Positions 8,697 to 17,064 of a DNA stretch of 64,000 nucleotides are shown piece after piece. The notes under the pieces are model-generated. The model was not told where the DNA came from, did no database searches, and was given only the letters and a program-made list of their open reading frames with translations. This DNA is from Nonomuraea fuscirosea (GTDB lineage: Bacteria > Actinomycetota > Actinomycetes > Streptosporangiales > Streptosporangiaceae). The stretch lies in the NCBI RefSeq assembly GCF_003001935.1, contig NZ_PVNG01000027.1:124001-188000 (forward strand), in the 5' to 3' direction. The first letter of the stretch is position 1. Each line of letters opens with the position of its first letter. The translations under genes and the position numbers were made by a program.

Positions 8697-9036
8697 CGTG
8701 CCGCATCCACCATTCGGTGAATTCCCGGCATCGCCCATCGGAAGCGAAGCGGATCACCCAGAGGTTGCTGTACGTCTTATCCGGATATGTCGTGACTCCT
8801 TGGATGACGCTCAGGTCGTCCGTCACGCACACCGGATGCCACTCGAAAGTGGCCTCGCCAGGTTTGTCCTGCCGTCCCAGCCATTGCGCGACGATCTCGT
8901 CACGCCCCTGCCAGGGCGAGCTGTACGGCTCGGTGTAATAGACCGCGTTCTCGGTGAACAGGGCGGCGATGTCGTCGGGATCGTTGGAGTTCCACGCCCG
9001 CACGTATCCCTCGATCCACGGAAGGGGCTCGACCAT
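8686..9036 (-). CDS. SnoaL-like / NTF2-fold protein
   Basis: 116 aa. The pattern PWIEGYVRAWNSNDPDDIAALFTENAVYYTEPYSSPWQGRD-EIVAQW is characteristic of the SnoaL/NTF2-like cone fold: an N-terminal helix with Y-x-x-AWN-x-x-D, then AxYTEPY. Members are small cyclases, isomerases or ligand-binding proteins; residues here do not single out a reaction. It starts 4 nt after the DUF3140 gene ends and overlaps the next gene, so it is the middle of a tight operon. Confidence 0.85.
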   Translation of the reverse strand: MVEPLPWIEGYVRAWNSNDPDDIAALFTENAVYYTEPYSSPWQGRDEIVAQWLGRQDKPGEATFEWHPVCVTDDLSVIQGVTTYPDKTYSNLWVIRFASDGRCREFTEWWMRHDAK

Positions 9037-9040
9037 CGGT

Positions 9041-9367
9041 CTAACCTCTCAGCGGATCGTGTCCGACGGACATCAGCTCGCGTCGCGAGCCGTCGTCCGT
9101 ACGGTCGCCCATGGTCTCGACGCGCTCCACGACCTGCCGCATCACGTCGAGGTCGACCTTGGTCAGGTCGCCCTTCCGCTTGCGCAGGACATGCAGAACG
9201 GCGCGCCCCAGCTCGTCGATGCCCAGATCCGGGTCAGGAGGGAACCCCTCCTCGTCGGACGCGTCGGCGAGCAGGTGGGCCCGAAGTTCCTCGGAGCTCA
9301 TGTTGACCACACGATGGAACTCGTCCCACAACATGTCGGTGTCGAAACCCTCGAACCCTGCACTCAT
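9041..9367 (-). CDS. DUF3140 family protein
   Basis: 108 aa from MSAGFEGFDTDMLWDEFHRV. The segments WDEFHRVVNMSSEELRAHL and LRKRKGDLTKVDLDVMRQVVE match what I know of the DUF3140 family, small helical proteins of unknown role common in actinobacteria and often near stress genes. The upstream in-frame ATG at 9439 would extend into the edge of a tandem repeat, so the later start is preferred. First gene of the operon reading down to 8436. Confidence 0.8.
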   Translation of the reverse strand: MSAGFEGFDTDMLWDEFHRVVNMSSEELRAHLLADASDEEGFPPDPDLGIDELGRAVLHVLRKRKGDLTKVDLDVMRQVVERVETMGDRTDDGSRRELMSVGHDPLRG

Positions 9368-9425
9368 GCCAGGCCGCCTACCCGCCTGGCCGGGCCTTAC
9401 GCACCTGAAACCCGCCCCGTGCGGC

Positions 9426-9557
9426 ATTCGCGCGGCCACCGTACGTCCGTGTCCGCCGGGATTCGCACGGCCACCGTACGTCCGTGCCCGCCGAGATTCG
9501 CACAGCCGTCGTACGCCCCGTGCCCGCCGGGATTGGCGCGGCCGCCTTACGTCAGCC
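9426..9557. repeat. 35-bp tandem repeat, about 3.7 copies
   Basis: Units start at 9426, 9461, 9496 (36 bp) and 9532 (26 bp, partial). Each begins ATTCG or ATTGG and contains a CGTACGTCCGTG-like core then CCCGCCGGG. The first two differ at three positions. No spacers separate units, so it is not a CRISPR array. It fills the 201-nt gap between DUF3140 and the YdeI-like gene. Confidence 0.85.
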
Positions 9558-9568
9558 GGCCGCGCGGC

Positions 9569-10015
9569 TCAGCGGAGGCCGGCGGCGAGTTTGGTGACCG
9601 TGTCGGCGATGCGCCGCTGCCGGGTCTCCGGCTTCTTGGCGGCCTCGACGGCCAGCACGTAACGCCGCTTGCCCGAGTACGACAGGCTCTCGAAGAACGC
9701 CTTGGCCTCCGGCGCGGCGTCGAGCGCGTCCGCCAGGTCGGCGGGCACCTCGACCTCCCTCGGCGCGGTGTCGGCGGCCAGCTCCACCTCGACCTCGTCG
9801 CCCGCCGCCACCCCGGCGGCCTCCCGGTTCTCCGCGCTGAGCGGCAGCAGGAACCGGCCGCCCATCGAAGCCACCGTGCTGCGGTAGGTGTGGCCGTTGA
9901 CCGTGACGGTCACGGGCGGCCGCTTGCCCGCGCCGAACTCCTCGACGACGGCGGCCGGGACCTCGAACCCCGTCGCGGTCTTGCCGTTCAGCTCGATCGT
10001 GGTGCGGAACCTCAT
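9569..10015 (-). CDS. DUF1905 / YdeI-OmpD-associated protein
   Basis: 148 aa. The N-terminal half (MRFRTTIELNGKTATGFEVP to LPLSAENREAAGVAAGDEVE) is the DUF1905 beta-barrel, with the usual VTVTVNGHTYRSTVASMGGR segment. The C-terminal half (PADLADALDAAPEAKAFFES, then SYSGKRRYVLAVEAAKKPETR-QRRI) is the YdeI-like helical part. Biochemical function is unknown. Its ATG overlaps the stop of the alpha/beta hydrolase upstream by 4 nt, so the two are translated together. Confidence 0.88.
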   Translation of the reverse strand: MRFRTTIELNGKTATGFEVPAAVVEEFGAGKRPPVTVTVNGHTYRSTVASMGGRFLLPLSAENREAAGVAAGDEVEVELAADTAPREVEVPADLADALDAAPEAKAFFESLSYSGKRRYVLAVEAAKKPETRQRRIADTVTKLAAGLR

Positions 10016-10815
10016 CGGAAGAATCCCTCCAGTACGGGCGCCAGCGCCTCCGGCTTGACGATGTGGGTCTGCCCTTCGAGCGTGCGGTAGGTGGCCTCGG
10101 GCAGGTGCTCCGCCAGCGCGCGGGCCGCGTTCCTGATCCAGACCTGGCTCTTGCCGCCGTCCATGACCAGCGTGGGCACCTTGACCGAGGCCCAGTCGGC
10201 GGCGGGATAGGGCGCGCCGTGCTCGTACGGCGCGACGAACGCCGCGTCGTAGGGCAGCGTGTGCGCCAGCGCCTTGAGCGTGGACCAGGCGGGCATGAAC
10301 CGCATCATGGCCACGACGAACCCGGGCAGCCCGACGCCCCTGCGCATGAAGTAACGCACCGCGTCGGCGCGCCGGTCGGCGGCGACCAGGTCGTCCAGCG
10401 TGCGCAGATAGTCATCGGGAATGGGTGGCCGGGTGGCGTCCACGATGAACGGCGGCTCGTACAGGGCCAGCCGCTCGACCGGGACCCCGCTGTCGGCGGC
10501 GGCCAGGGCGAGGGCGGCGCCGGACGAGGTGCCGTAGAGGCGCACGGGGCCGCCGGCCTCGGCGACGAGCGCGGCCAGGTCCTCGACCTCGCGCTCAGGA
10601 GCGAAGGGCATGGAGGGCAGGGTGTCGCCGCTCTCGCCCCGGCCGCGCCGGTCGTAGGTGTAGACGGTGAAGTGCGCGGCCAGGGCGGTGGCCAGGCCGG
10701 CGTTGATGCTCTGCGCGCGGTGGCTGAGCGCGCCGTCCACGAGGACGACCGCCGGGCCGGAGCCGGCGCGGGTGTAGGCGATGCGGGTGCCGTCCGCGGA
10801 CGTGACGTTGCTCAT
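10012..10815 (-). CDS. Alpha/beta hydrolase
   Basis: 267 aa from MSNVTSADGTRIAYTRAGSG. Nucleophile elbow GTSSGAA (Ser near 100), oxyanion region DGALSHR, acid candidate in PTLVMDGGKSQ and base His in GQTHIVKPE. Size and order fit small cytoplasmic esterases or lactonases; substrate unknown. An ATG eight codons earlier is possible, but the one chosen is followed directly by the conserved first strand. Adjacent palindromes upstream at 10835-10869 suggest control by a dimeric repressor encoded elsewhere. Confidence 0.88.
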   Translation of the reverse strand: MSNVTSADGTRIAYTRAGSGPAVVLVDGALSHRAQSINAGLATALAAHFTVYTYDRRGRGESGDTLPSMPFAPEREVEDLAALVAEAGGPVRLYGTSSGAALALAAADSGVPVERLALYEPPFIVDATRPPIPDDYLRTLDDLVAADRRADAVRYFMRRGVGLPGFVVAMMRFMPAWSTLKALAHTLPYDAAFVAPYEHGAPYPAADWASVKVPTLVMDGGKSQVWIRNAARALAEHLPEATYRTLEGQTHIVKPEALAPVLEGFFR

Positions 10816-10834
10816 GGTGTCGACAGTAGTTGCC

Positions 10835-10869
10835 GACAAAAAAATTTGTCAAGACCTGGCCGCCAGGTC
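10835..10869. promoter_or_regulatory. Two abutting palindromes upstream of the hydrolase gene
   Basis: GACAAAAAAATTTGTC (10835-10850) is a perfect palindrome with 6-bp arms, AT-rich in GC-rich DNA. It is followed after 2 nt by GACCTGGC-C-GCCAGGTC (10853-10869). They lie 20-54 nt upstream of the hydrolase ATG. The first looks like a repressor site; the second could be an operator or a hairpin. Confidence 0.5.
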
Positions 10870-11007
10870 ACAATTCGCTGGATTTCCCATCTCATTTAGG
10901 TACGGGCGTACGCGAAGCAGGCATGTGGCACTCGGGTACATCTGGAGCCGTCTCGCGCGGGGGACGCCGGGACGGCTCCCGAAGGGCTTGACGCCGCGAA
11001 GGAGGGG

Positions 11008-11073
11008 GCGGCGCGTGTCCGGGCCAGGAGCCGCGGTCTGCCAGCCGCCGCCCCCGCCCCGGACACGCGCCGC
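11008..11073 (-). terminator. Long hairpin downstream of the LacI gene
   Basis: GCGGCGCGTGTCCGGG (11008-11023) pairs perfectly with 11058-11073, 16 bp, across a 34-nt GC-rich loop. It lies 66 nt past the LacI stop at 11139. Without a T-run it would be an actinobacterial I-shaped terminator. Otherwise the 10870-11138 spacer shows no gene. Confidence 0.5.
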
Positions 11074-11138
11074 GAGTTCCCGCGCCCGCCGGGGACGGCG
11101 TCCAGGAACCGAGAGCCGCGGTGCTGCGCGCCCGGAGG

Positions 11139-12167
11139 CTACGCGCCGGTGTGGGCGGGGCCGGTGCTGCCGCGAGGGGTGAGGATGGCGGCCTGGTCCT
11201 CGAAGGGGGGCACGCTCTCGCCGGCGATCAGCGCGAGCAGGCGCTGCGCCGCGTGCGCCCCGTACGCCGGGATGTCCCGGGTGAGCGCGGTCAGCGGCGG
11301 CCGGACGACCTGCGACAGCGGCGAATCGTCCCAGGCCACGATGGACAGGTCGCGCGGCACGTCCACCCGCATCTCCTGGGCCACCGACAGGCCCGCCACG
11401 GCCATGATGTCGTTGTCGTAGATGATGGCGGTGGGCCGGTCGGGCGAGCTGAGCAGCCGCCTGGTGGCCCGGGCGCCCTCCTCGCCGGTGTAGTCGGTGT
11501 GCACGATGACGTGCTCGACGGCGTGCTCGCCGATGCCCGCGCACGCCTGCGCGAACGCCTGGTCGCGGACGGTCGTGTGGACCAGCTCGGGCAGCCCGGC
11601 CACCCGGGCGATGCGCCGGTGGCCGAGCGCCACCAGGTAGCCGACGGTCTCGCGGACGGCCTCGCCGTCGTCGGACCAGACGGCCGACAGCGAGCCCGAC
11701 TCCGACGGATGGCCGATGACCACGACCGGCATGCCGAGCCGCTCCAGCTCGCTCACCCGGGAGTCGGAGTAGTGCAGGTCGACGAGGAAGACGCCGTCGA
11801 TGCGGCTCTCGCCCCACCAGTGCCGGTAGACCTCGCTCTCCTGCTGGTGGCTGGTGACCACCTGGAGCAGCAGCGCGTAGGAGCGGTCGGCGAGCACGCC
11901 CTCGATGCCGCTGATCAGCTCCATGAAGAAGGGTTCGACGCCCAGGATGCGGGCGGGCCGGCACAGCGCGAGGCCGACGCAGTTGGCGCGGGCGCCGTTG
12001 AGCGCCCTGGCCGCGCTGTTGGGACGCCAGCCGATCTCGTCGGCGATGGCGACGATCCTGGCCCGCGTCGCCTCCGACACCCCGGGCTGCCCGTTGAGCG
12101 CGTAGGAGACCGCGACCTTGGACACTCCAGCCCGGCTGGCGATGTCGGCGATGGTGGGGCGTTTCAC
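11139..12167 (-). CDS. LacI family transcriptional regulator
   Basis: 342 aa from a GTG. N-terminal HTH: MKRPTIADIASRAGVSKVAV-SYALNGQPGVSEATRARI, then the periplasmic-binding-protein-like sugar sensor (VGLALCRPARILGVEPFFME, IIYDNDIMAVAGLSVAQEM, VPRDLSIVAWDDSPLSQVVRPPLTAL). It follows the sugar importer operon after a small TusA-like gene on the same strand. A TTAACCGCTTAA site lies 10 nt before its start and resembles the sites at the mannanase gene, so it may control itself and the mannanase. Confidence 0.92.
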   Translation of the reverse strand: MKRPTIADIASRAGVSKVAVSYALNGQPGVSEATRARIVAIADEIGWRPNSAARALNGARANCVGLALCRPARILGVEPFFMELISGIEGVLADRSYALLLQVVTSHQQESEVYRHWWGESRIDGVFLVDLHYSDSRVSELERLGMPVVVIGHPSESGSLSAVWSDDGEAVRETVGYLVALGHRRIARVAGLPELVHTTVRDQAFAQACAGIGEHAVEHVIVHTDYTGEEGARATRRLLSSPDRPTAIIYDNDIMAVAGLSVAQEMRVDVPRDLSIVAWDDSPLSQVVRPPLTALTRDIPAYGAHAAQRLLALIAGESVPPFEDQAAILTPRGSTGPAHTGA

Positions 12168-12176
12168 CGTTTGATA

Positions 12177-12188
12177 TTAACCGCTTAA
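12177..12188. promoter_or_regulatory. Candidate LacI-type operator TTAACCGCTTAA
   Basis: Imperfect palindrome with TTAA ends and a central CG, just upstream of the LacI GTG at 12167 and overlapping the stop codon of the TusA-like gene. On the minus strand it reads GCGGTTAATATC and shares CGGTTAAT with both sites at the mannanase gene. Confidence 0.5.
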
Positions 12189-12454
12189 GCCGTGTGCCAG
12201 GGTTTCGATTCCCGGGTCTCCTTGGCGGCCGGGGCCACGCGCAGGGCGTAGGTGGCCCGCTCCGCCCCTTCGACGGGGCCGAGATAGGTGTGCCCGGTCA
12301 GGTGGCACCACGCGGGCAGGTCCACGGGCGCGGCCGGATCGGCGGCGATCAGGTGGATCACCGCGCCGGGACCGGCCGCGCGCACGTGGGCGCGCAGTTC
12401 GAGGAGCAGCTGCACGCAGAGCTTGTCGCCCCCGTCGACCACGAGATCAGGCAT
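12185..12454 (-). CDS. TusA-like sulfurtransferase-family protein
   Basis: 89 aa: MPDLVVDGGDKLCVQLLLEL, then AVIHLIAADPAAPVDLPAWCHLTGHTYLG. The small beta-alpha-beta layout, the early Cys and the DLPAWCHLTGH segment match TusA/SirA-like proteins, which carry persulfide sulfur. The classic CPxP is not present; the Cys is followed by Val, as in a divergent actinobacterial subgroup. It begins 12 nt after the MalG gene ends, so it is probably the last gene of the sugar importer operon. Its job there is unexplained. Confidence 0.7.
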   Translation of the reverse strand: MPDLVVDGGDKLCVQLLLELRAHVRAAGPGAVIHLIAADPAAPVDLPAWCHLTGHTYLGPVEGAERATYALRVAPAAKETRESKPWHTA

Positions 12455-12466
12455 ACCTCTAGGAAA

Positions 12467-13291
12467 TCACCCCTTGAGTCCCGTATGTGCCAGTCCTTCC
12501 ACGAACTGCTTCTGCGCCACCACGAACACCACCAGCACCGGCAGCGCGGTCAGCGAGGCCGCGGCCAGCTGCACGTTCCACATCGGCCCGCCGTAGGCGT
12601 CCACGAACTGGGTCAGCGCCTGCGGCAGCGTGAACCGTTCCGGCGTGGACAGGAACACGATCGGCTCCAGGTAGAGGTTCCAGCTATGCAGGAACGTGAA
12701 GATGGCCACCGCGCCGACCGCCGGCCTGGCCAGCGGCAGCCCGATCCGCCAGAACGTGGCCAGCCGCCCCAGCCCGTCGACCGCCGCCGCCTCGTCCAGC
12801 TCCTTCGGCAGCGCCAGGAAGAACTGCCGCATGATGAACGTGGCCAGCACGCTCGGCGCGCCCAGGATCGGGATGAGGATCAGCGGCCAGTGCGTGTCGG
12901 TCAGCCCGGCCGAGTGGAACAGCCGGAACAACGGCACGATCGTGACCTCGCTGGGGATCAGCAGGCCGACCAGGATGACCAGGAACAACGCGTTCGAGCC
13001 GCGGAAGCGGATGCGCGCGAACGCCCATCCGGCCAGCGACGACACCGCCAACGTGCCGACGGTGACGACGGCGGCGATGTAGAGGCTGTTCCAGTACTGC
13101 TGGGCGAACGGCTGCAGCTCGAACACCTGCCGGTACGCCTCCAGCTGCGGCCGGCCGGGCAGCAGCGAGGGCGGGAAGGCGAAGATGTCGCTCACCGGCT
13201 TCAGCGACGAGGTGACCATCCACCAGGTCGGGAAGACGAAGGGCACGCACAGGACGCACAGCACGCCGTACAGGAGGGTCTTACGCCTCAA
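12467..13291 (-). CDS. Carbohydrate ABC importer permease, MalG type
   Basis: 274 aa, about six membrane segments. The EAA loop that docks the ATPase is DEAAAVDGLGRLATFWRIGL-PLARP near residues 180-205. The TSSLKP and PSEVTIVPLFRL segments are usual for CUT1 permeases. It overlaps the MalF gene by 11 nt, so the two are translated together. No ATPase gene lies in the operon; CUT1 importers of actinobacteria often share an MsiK-type ATPase encoded elsewhere. Confidence 0.92.
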   Translation of the reverse strand: MRRKTLLYGVLCVLCVPFVFPTWWMVTSSLKPVSDIFAFPPSLLPGRPQLEAYRQVFELQPFAQQYWNSLYIAAVVTVGTLAVSSLAGWAFARIRFRGSNALFLVILVGLLIPSEVTIVPLFRLFHSAGLTDTHWPLILIPILGAPSVLATFIMRQFFLALPKELDEAAAVDGLGRLATFWRIGLPLARPAVGAVAIFTFLHSWNLYLEPIVFLSTPERFTLPQALTQFVDAYGGPMWNVQLAAASLTALPVLVVFVVAQKQFVEGLAHTGLKG

Positions 13292-14180
13292 GGAACACCC
13301 ACCTCCTGCGCATCCGCCACTGCAGCACGGTGAGGGCGAGCACGATCACGAAGAGCAGCACCGACAGCGTGGCGCCGTAACCGAAGTGGTGGAACTGGAA
13401 GGCCTGCTGGTAGAGGTAGTAGACCAGCACGGTCGTGGAGGTGCCAGGACCGCCCTGGGTGAGCACCGCGATCTGGGCGAACACCTGCAGCGACCCGGCC
13501 ACCGTGATGATCGAGGTGAGCAGCACGGTCGGGCTGATCATGGGCAGCGTGATCCGGGCGAACCTGGTCCACGCCCCGGCCCCGTCCATCCTGGCGGCCT
13601 CGTACAGCTCCTTGGGCACGCCCTGCAGCGCGGCCAGGAACAGCACCATGTTGAGCCCGACGTTCTTGAACACCTGGACGCCGATCACGGACACCATCGC
13701 CCCCGTCCCTGTACGCAGCCAGTTGGGCCCCTCGACGCCCACGGTCTGGAGCAGGGCGTTGACGCCGCCGTTCGACTGGAGCAGGAAGCCCCACACGATC
13801 GTCCAGGCGACCAGCGAGACCACCACCGGCGAGAAGAACAGCGTCCTGAACACCACCGTGCCGCGCAGCCGCTGGTTGAGCAGCACCGCCAGCAGCATGG
13901 CCAGCGACAGGTTGAACACCACCAGACCGACGGAGAACAGCGCGGTGGCGCCCAGCACCTTGGGCACGTTGGGGTCGGCGAGCAGCTGCCGGTAGTTCTC
14001 GCCGCCGACGAACTCGAACGTGTCGGCCAGCACGTTCCACTCGTGCAGGCTGTAGTAGAGCACCAGGCCGAGCGGGAGGAAGACGAACAGCAGGCTCCCG
14101 AGCAGCTGGGGGGCCACGAAGGCGTACCCCACCAGGTGGTCCCTGCGGCTCGCCGTCCACCACGTCGTACGGTCGGGCAT
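13281..14180 (-). CDS. Carbohydrate ABC importer permease, MalF type
   Basis: 299 aa from MPDRTTWWTASRRDHLVGYA. It has six membrane segments, the long second periplasmic loop expected for MalF, and the EAA loop YEAARMDGAGAWTRFARITL near residues 190-210. The start ATG shares its A with the stop codon of the binding-protein gene (TGATG), direct evidence for coupled translation. It pairs with the MalG protein as the membrane pore of a CUT1 importer. Confidence 0.92.
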   Translation of the reverse strand: MPDRTTWWTASRRDHLVGYAFVAPQLLGSLLFVFLPLGLVLYYSLHEWNVLADTFEFVGGENYRQLLADPNVPKVLGATALFSVGLVVFNLSLAMLLAVLLNQRLRGTVVFRTLFFSPVVVSLVAWTIVWGFLLQSNGGVNALLQTVGVEGPNWLRTGTGAMVSVIGVQVFKNVGLNMVLFLAALQGVPKELYEAARMDGAGAWTRFARITLPMISPTVLLTSIITVAGSLQVFAQIAVLTQGGPGTSTTVLVYYLYQQAFQFHHFGYGATLSVLLFVIVLALTVLQWRMRRRWVFLEA

Positions 14181-15418
14181 CACTTGGCCAGCATCGGCTG
14201 GATCGCGGTGCACACCCCGGCCAGCGTCTTCGTCACGTCCGCGCCCGGCTGCCAGAGCTGGTCGAGCTGGGCCCGCACGGTCTGCGCCAGCTCGGCCTGC
14301 CCGGCGTGGCTGGGCTTGACCCGGCCGGTGGAGATGCCGTCGATGACGACCTGCTGGAGCTGCTCGGGCTTGAGCAGCGGGTTGCTCTTGCCCAGGCTTT
14401 CGGCGGTGAGCAGCTGGGTGCGCGGCGGCGGGAAGTACTGGCCGAGCTTGGCGGAGTTGTCGGGGTTGGAGAGGAACGACAGGAAGTCGGCGGCCTTGGC
14501 GGCGTTCGGGCTCTTCTTGATGACGCCGATGCCGGCCTGGCCGATGACGCTGTAGGCGCCCTTCGGGCCGGTGGGCAGCGGGATCAGGTCCCACTTGAAG
14601 GTGGCGTCCTTGAGCAGCGAGGCGCGCGAGATCTGGGTGATCGTCATCCCGGCCTCACCGGCGAAGAAGTCGGCGGTGGTGCCGGGCGCGGGCAGCGCCT
14701 TGTCGGTGAAGATCGCCTTGTGCAGGAAGGTCATCGCCTCGACCATCTCCGGCTTGGCGAAGCCGCAGGTCTTGCCGTCCTCGCTCCACGCCTCGGCGCC
14801 CCAGCCGCCCCACACGGTGGCCAGGTTGTCCCAGCCCTTGTAGTCGAAGTCGCGCACCACCAGGCCGGCCTTGCCGCTCTCCTTGTTCACGGCGGCGGCC
14901 GCCGCGACGGCCTGCTCCCACGTCCAGCCCGCCTTGGGCGGCTTCTGCCCGGCCTGCTTCAGCAGGTCGAGGTTGACGAAGACACCGAAGGGCGAGGTGG
15001 AGAACGGGTAGGCGTAGAGCTTGCCCTCCTGCTGCCACAGCTTCGTCGTTGCGGGCGCGAGCTGCTCCGGCTGGACCAGGTTGTCCAGCGGCGCGAGGGC
15101 GCCGGAGCCGACGAAGTCGGGCGCGGAGTTCTCCAGGATCCAGGCCAGGTCGGGGGCGTTGCCGCCGGCGATCTGCGTGGTCAGGGTCGTCGTGTAGTTC
15201 TCGATCGGCAGCGTGTCGAACTTGATCGCCGCCACGTCCTGGTGCGTCTTCTTGTACTCGTCGGCGATCGAGTTGAGCAGGGACAGGTGTTCGGCGTTGC
15301 CGGTCCAGATCGTCATTCGCAGCGTGGCGGGGCCGGTGGCGGCGGGCTCGGCGCCCGAGCCACAGGCGGTCAGGACGAGCAGTCCCGCAAGCCCGGCGGC
15401 GGCCATGGTGATGCGCAT
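14180..15418 (-). CDS. Sugar-binding lipoprotein (extracellular solute-binding protein family 1)
   Basis: 412 aa from MRITMAAAGLAGLLVLTACG. The lipobox LTAC gives lipid attachment at Cys 19, so the mature protein sits on the outer face of the membrane. Family signatures: RMTIWTGNAEHLSLLNSIAD, GNAPDLAWILENSAPDFV, YPFSTSPFGVFVNLDLLKQAG, and a C-terminal lobe with KAADFLSFLSNPDNSAKL. Several Trp in the middle (GWTWEQA, TVWGGWGAEAW) suggest an oligosaccharide site. The ligand cannot be read from sequence; the neighbouring FAD enzyme hints at an acidic or deoxy sugar. Confidence 0.9.
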   Translation of the reverse strand: MRITMAAAGLAGLLVLTACGSGAEPAATGPATLRMTIWTGNAEHLSLLNSIADEYKKTHQDVAAIKFDTLPIENYTTTLTTQIAGGNAPDLAWILENSAPDFVGSGALAPLDNLVQPEQLAPATTKLWQQEGKLYAYPFSTSPFGVFVNLDLLKQAGQKPPKAGWTWEQAVAAAAAVNKESGKAGLVVRDFDYKGWDNLATVWGGWGAEAWSEDGKTCGFAKPEMVEAMTFLHKAIFTDKALPAPGTTADFFAGEAGMTITQISRASLLKDATFKWDLIPLPTGPKGAYSVIGQAGIGVIKKSPNAAKAADFLSFLSNPDNSAKLGQYFPPPRTQLLTAESLGKSNPLLKPEQLQQVVIDGISTGRVKPSHAGQAELAQTVRAQLDQLWQPGADVTKTLAGVCTAIQPMLAK

Positions 15419-15441
15419 CGGCGCTCCTAACAAAGGGGGGA

Positions 15442-17064
15442 TCAGTAGCCGGACACGTCCGGCCAGTGGAGTTCGACGCCCTGCTCCTCCAGGCGTTCCT
15501 GGAAGTCGGCGAGCAGGGCGGGGTCGGCCCGCACGGCGTGCGGGGCCGTGGACCGGTCGAGGCAGAACGCGGCCAGCGCGCCCGCGGCCTCCCCGATGTT
15601 CCACTCGACCGGGTGCAGGCGGTAGCAGCCGTTGGTGATGTGGGTGGTGGCCAGGTTCTTGCCGGCGGGCAGCAGGTTGTGCACGCGGCGGGGGAGCAGC
15701 GCGCCGAGGGGCAGCTCGAACGGGCTGCTCGGCACGTCCAGGTAGTTGTCGCCGCCGGTCGAGGGGTGCAGGTCGATCCGGTACATGCCGATGCCGACCG
15801 AGTCGGCGTAGCGGGCGGCGCCCTTGTCGCCGCGCACGGCCATCGACAGGTCCTGCTCGACGATCGTGTACTCGCCCAGGATCCGGCGCGACTCCCGTAC
15901 GTACGGGGCCTGGGCCAGGCCGTCGGCCGAGCCCGTCACGTCGCCGCGCAGCCGCAGCCCCGGCCACCCGGTGCCGCCGTCGGGGCGGGGCGCCTCGGTC
16001 TGCAGCCAGTAGAGCACCGACCTCGACAGCTCGCGCGCCGCCGCCAGATGCTCGGCCGCGTCGGGCACGTCGATGACCGGGCCCTCCATGTAGTCGATCA
16101 TCGGCCAGTTGACCAGGGTGATGTCGCTGGCGTACGCGCCCGGCGCGAACAGGTCGCGGGCGGCGATCCTGCGGAAGGTCCACAGGTTGCCGTCGCCGGG
16201 GTTGCGCCGCTGGTCGGCGCGGACCCGCAGCGCGTCGTCGCCGGGGTTGGGGGTGAAGGAACGCTCGGAGATCTCCAGCGTGCGCGGGTTGGGGCTGCGC
16301 CAGCCGAGCATCGGCCCGCCCCAGAACTCCGGCTGGTACGCCCGCCAGAAGTCGTAGCGCTCCGGCCGGTCGATCGTGTGGTCGCCGTCCACGTGGTCGA
16401 GGGCGAAACAGACGGACACGGCCTGCATGTTCATCGGCTGGGCGGTGGCGGGGGCGCTGGGCTCGCCGGTGTCGGCCTGCGACTCGAAGCCGGTGACGTA
16501 CTCGGTGCCGGTGAGCGGCAGCAGCTCGCCGGTCTCGGTGGCGTCCAGCATGTACGGCGCGGCGACCCAGATCTCGTCGCCGGGATCGTCGCGGTGCGCC
16601 AGCCGCACGGCCGTCACCCGGTCGCCGTCGACCTCCGCCCCGACCGGCCGGTACGGCTGCAGCACGGTCAGCCGCCCGCCGCCCCGGTAGGGGGCCAGCA
16701 TGGCCTCCAGCACCGCCACCGCCACCCGCGGCTCGTGACAGAGCGGGCTCACGTGGCCCGCGCCGGGATTGAGCTCACCCCATGCGCGGGCGGCCTCGGT
16801 CAGCGGGTAGTGACGCCGGTAGTAGTCGCGGATGCCGTCGCGCAGCGCCCGGTAACTCGCGGTCACGCCGAACCGCTCGACCCACGTGTGCTCGTCCGGC
16901 GGGACGGCCTGGCTGGTCAGCTGGCCGCCGAGCCAGTCGTACTCCTCGGTCAGCACCACCTTCCGGCCGGCCCGCAGGGCGGCCAGCGCCGCGGCGACCC
17001 CTCCGAGGCCGCCCCCGACGATCAGCACCTCGGTGCTCGACTCGCGCAAATCCGGTCCTTTCAT
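15442..17064 (-). CDS. FAD-dependent oxidoreductase (FAD_oxidored/PF12831-like)
   Basis: 540 aa from MKGPDLRESSTEVLIVGGGL. The FAD Rossmann motif VIVGGGLGGVAAALAALRAG lies at about residues 13-32, followed by the EEYDWLGGQLTSQAVPPDEH segment usual for this family; the C-terminal FAD-contact region reads NLLPAGKNLATTHITNGCYR. Members occur in sugar operons and are presumed to oxidise or rearrange sugar derivatives, mostly untested. Its ATG overlaps the LacI stop by 4 nt, and the binding-protein gene follows after 23 nt, so it is the first enzyme of this operon. Confidence 0.85.
   Translation of the reverse strand: MKGPDLRESSTEVLIVGGGLGGVAAALAALRAGRKVVLTEEYDWLGGQLTSQAVPPDEHTWVERFGVTASYRALRDGIRDYYRRHYPLTEAARAWGELNPGAGHVSPLCHEPRVAVAVLEAMLAPYRGGGRLTVLQPYRPVGAEVDGDRVTAVRLAHRDDPGDEIWVAAPYMLDATETGELLPLTGTEYVTGFESQADTGEPSAPATAQPMNMQAVSVCFALDHVDGDHTIDRPERYDFWRAYQPEFWGGPMLGWRSPNPRTLEISERSFTPNPGDDALRVRADQRRNPGDGNLWTFRRIAARDLFAPGAYASDITLVNWPMIDYMEGPVIDVPDAAEHLAAARELSRSVLYWLQTEAPRPDGGTGWPGLRLRGDVTGSADGLAQAPYVRESRRILGEYTIVEQDLSMAVRGDKGAARYADSVGIGMYRIDLHPSTGGDNYLDVPSSPFELPLGALLPRRVHNLLPAGKNLATTHITNGCYRLHPVEWNIGEAAGALAAFCLDRSTAPHAVRADPALLADFQERLEEQGVELHWPDVSGY

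Noticed and set aside
9426..9557. Tandem repeat considered as a CRISPR array
   Set aside because: Units are contiguous with no spacers, and no cas gene is present.
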